A program made the position numbers and the translations under genes. This document shows positions 62,719 through 64,000 of a stretch of DNA of 64,000 nucleotides, in pieces. Positions within the stretch are counted from its first letter, which is position 1; each line of letters starts with the position of its first letter. Source of the stretch: Sphingobacterium spiritivorum (GTDB lineage Bacteria > Bacteroidota > Bacteroidia > Sphingobacteriales > Sphingobacteriaceae); the NCBI RefSeq assembly GCF_016725325.1, contig NZ_CP068083.1, positions 1,116,001-1,180,000 of the forward strand. The letters are read 5' to 3'. A model generated the notes under the pieces. The model was given only the letters and a program-made list of their open reading frames with translations. It was not told the DNA's origin and searched no databases.

Positions 62719-64000
62719 TTAAAAAGTCATGTTAATACCAGTAGTGAATATACGCGGCTGCGGGTAACTTCCGTAGTCATATCCATAGATTAATCCTGTA
62801 TTTGCTCCTCCATGACTTGAACTTACCTCCGGATCATAACCTCTGTATTTGGTAAATACATATGCATTTTGTACAGTGACATACCATCTAAGCTTTTTCA
62901 TCTTGATCTTCTCTGCTACTGCAGGCGGCAATGTGTAACCAAATGTGATATTACGAAGTCTGAAAAAGGAACCATCTTCAACAAATCTGGAAGATACTGC
63001 TCCGTTACTCAGATCACCCGGAGCTGGTCTCGGAACATCCGTAATATCGCCGGGAGCACGCCATCTGTCTACAAAGTCAACAAACTGATTTGAACTGGGA
63101 TTAAAGCCTTCCAATCCGGAAGCCAGATTATAATTGAAAATATCATTACCGTAAGTAAACTGCCCCTGAATACTTAAGTCAAAGTTTTTGTAGGCGAAAT
63201 TATTGGTAATACCTCCGAAAAATGAAGGATTGGGGTCACCAATCATCCAGTGATCCTTATAATCTGTAGGAGATACAGCAGAACCATCCTGTCCCAGATA
63301 ATCAATCATACCCGTTTGCGGATTTACACCGTTTGCCTGCCAGCCATAAAATACACCTAGAGGCTGTCCTACTATTGCACGATTTAAATCACCAACACCA
63401 CCTCTCATTTCTTTCAGTCCCTCTGGTAATGCCAAAACTTTATTTCGGTTAAAAGTCATATTCAGAGAGGTAGTCCACTTAAATTCACCAACCAGATTTT
63501 TAGTTGTCAACTCAAACTCAAAACCCTTATTTTCTATATCTCCCGAATTCGTAAATCTATTGATGTAACCGGAACTGGTCAGGATGGGTAATCCAATTAA
63601 CAAGTCGGAAGTTTTCTTGTAATAATAGTCAGCTAACAGCGATATCCTGTTATTCAGGAAGCCTGCATCAATACCCACATTCCATTGGCGTGTAGTTTCC
63701 CATTTCAGATCCCGGTCTCCCAGTACATTGGGTATAAAACCAGCCATACCCAGGTAATTGCTGTTTCCGGAGTATAAGGAGCGACTGGCATAGTTACCAA
63801 TATTTTGATTACCTGTAATTCCCCAACTCGCCCGAAGTTTCAGGTCATTCAATATTTTGGAATCTTTCAAGAACTCCTCTTCAGAAAGTCTCCAGGCTCC
63901 CGCAAAGGATGGAAATATTGCCCAACGATTGTCAGCCCCGAAACGGGATGATCCATCCGAACGAACATTTGCATTCAGGATATATTTGTCCTTATAAATA
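62719..64000 (-). CDS. SusC/RagA-family TonB-linked transporter, C-terminal part (partial)
   Basis: The frame is open to the window edge, about 427 residues of barrel. It includes LNANVRSDGSSRFG, FPSFAGAWRLSEEEF, LRASWGITGNQNIGNYASR, NVGIDAGFLNNRISLLADYYYKK-type text, GDPNPSFFGGITNNFAYKNFDLS, VTVQNAYVFTKYRGYDPEVSS and the final FTTGINMTF. These are standard SusC C-terminal features. The signal, plug and promoter lie outside, so regulation and substrate cannot be judged. An internal Met at 63870 is not the start. Confidence 0.93.
   Translation of the reverse strand, partial: IYKDKYILNANVRSDGSSRFGADNRWAIFPSFAGAWRLSEEEFLKDSKILNDLKLRASWGITGNQNIGNYASRSLYSGNSNYLGMAGFIPNVLGDRDLKWETTRQWNVGIDAGFLNNRISLLADYYYKKTSDLLIGLPILTSSGYINRFTNSGDIENKGFEFELTTKNLVGEFKWTTSLNMTFNRNKVLALPEGLKEMRGGVGDLNRAIVGQPLGVFYGWQANGVNPQTGMIDYLGQDGSAVSPTDYKDHWMIGDPNPSFFGGITNNFAYKNFDLSIQGQFTYGNDIFNYNLASGLEGFNPSSNQFVDFVDRWRAPGDITDVPRPAPGDLSNGAVSSRFVEDGSFFRLRNITFGYTLPPAVAEKIKMKKLRWYVTVQNAYVFTKYRGYDPEVSSSHGGANTGLIYGYDYGSYPQPRIFTTGINMTF

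Overview
The window comes from a Bacteroidota chromosome, most likely a Sphingobacterium or close relative. The evidence is four SusC/SusD pairs, gldB next to nadE, promoter boxes of the TAnnTTTG type, lipoprotein signals throughout, and the glgA/panC/panD and rhamnose gene sets. No phage, insertion sequence, CRISPR array, tRNA or rRNA was seen. All identifications come from reading the sequence, without database searches.

Layout. (1) 1-11.6 kb is mostly housekeeping: a partial glycogen synthase gene; panC and panD; a putative metal-uptake operon (small His-containing membrane protein, TonB receptor with a CxxC plug motif, periplasmic thioredoxin-like protein) behind a perfect 12-bp palindrome; three tandem FKBP-type lipoproteins; gldB; a PorT-like barrel protein; nadE; and a DUF4136 lipoprotein. 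(2) 11.6-53 kb is a large polysaccharide utilisation locus, all on the minus strand, whose enzymes fit the rhamnogalacturonan-I (RG-I) backbone of pectin. It has three operons. Operon A (about 53.0 to 35.3 kb) encodes a beta-propeller hydrolase, two GH28 enzymes, a DUF4450 protein, a GH65-like protein, a PL11 lyase, a CE12 esterase, a GH105 enzyme, a GH106 enzyme and a GntR-type regulator. Operon B (35.1 to 19.8 kb) encodes FAS1 lipoprotein, SusC, SusD, FAS1, FAS1, SusC, SusD. Operon C (19.7 to 11.6 kb) encodes SusC, SusD, an acetylesterase and a GH105 enzyme. (3) 53.1-60.3 kb is a rhamnose catabolic operon: rhaT, bifunctional aldolase/dehydrogenase, rhaI, kinase, lldD. (4) 60.5-64 kb holds a coiled-coil membrane protein and a fourth, separate SusD/SusC pair that runs off the end.

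How it works together (inference from families). Esterases remove acetyl groups, the PL11 lyase cuts RG-I, three SusC/D pairs import fragments, and GH105, GH28 and GH106 enzymes take them down to galacturonate and rhamnose. Rhamnose would then enter through RhaT and be converted via rhamnulose-1-phosphate and lactaldehyde to lactate and pyruvate.

The strongest new observation is that operons A, B and C start with the same promoter architecture: two CAGGATR half-sites on a 10-bp period, exactly 19 nt before a -7 box. The rhamnose operon lacks it and carries a different direct repeat. The most unusual protein feature is the set of FAS1-domain lipoproteins built into the SusC/D operon, two of them with an apparent C-terminal beta-sandwich.
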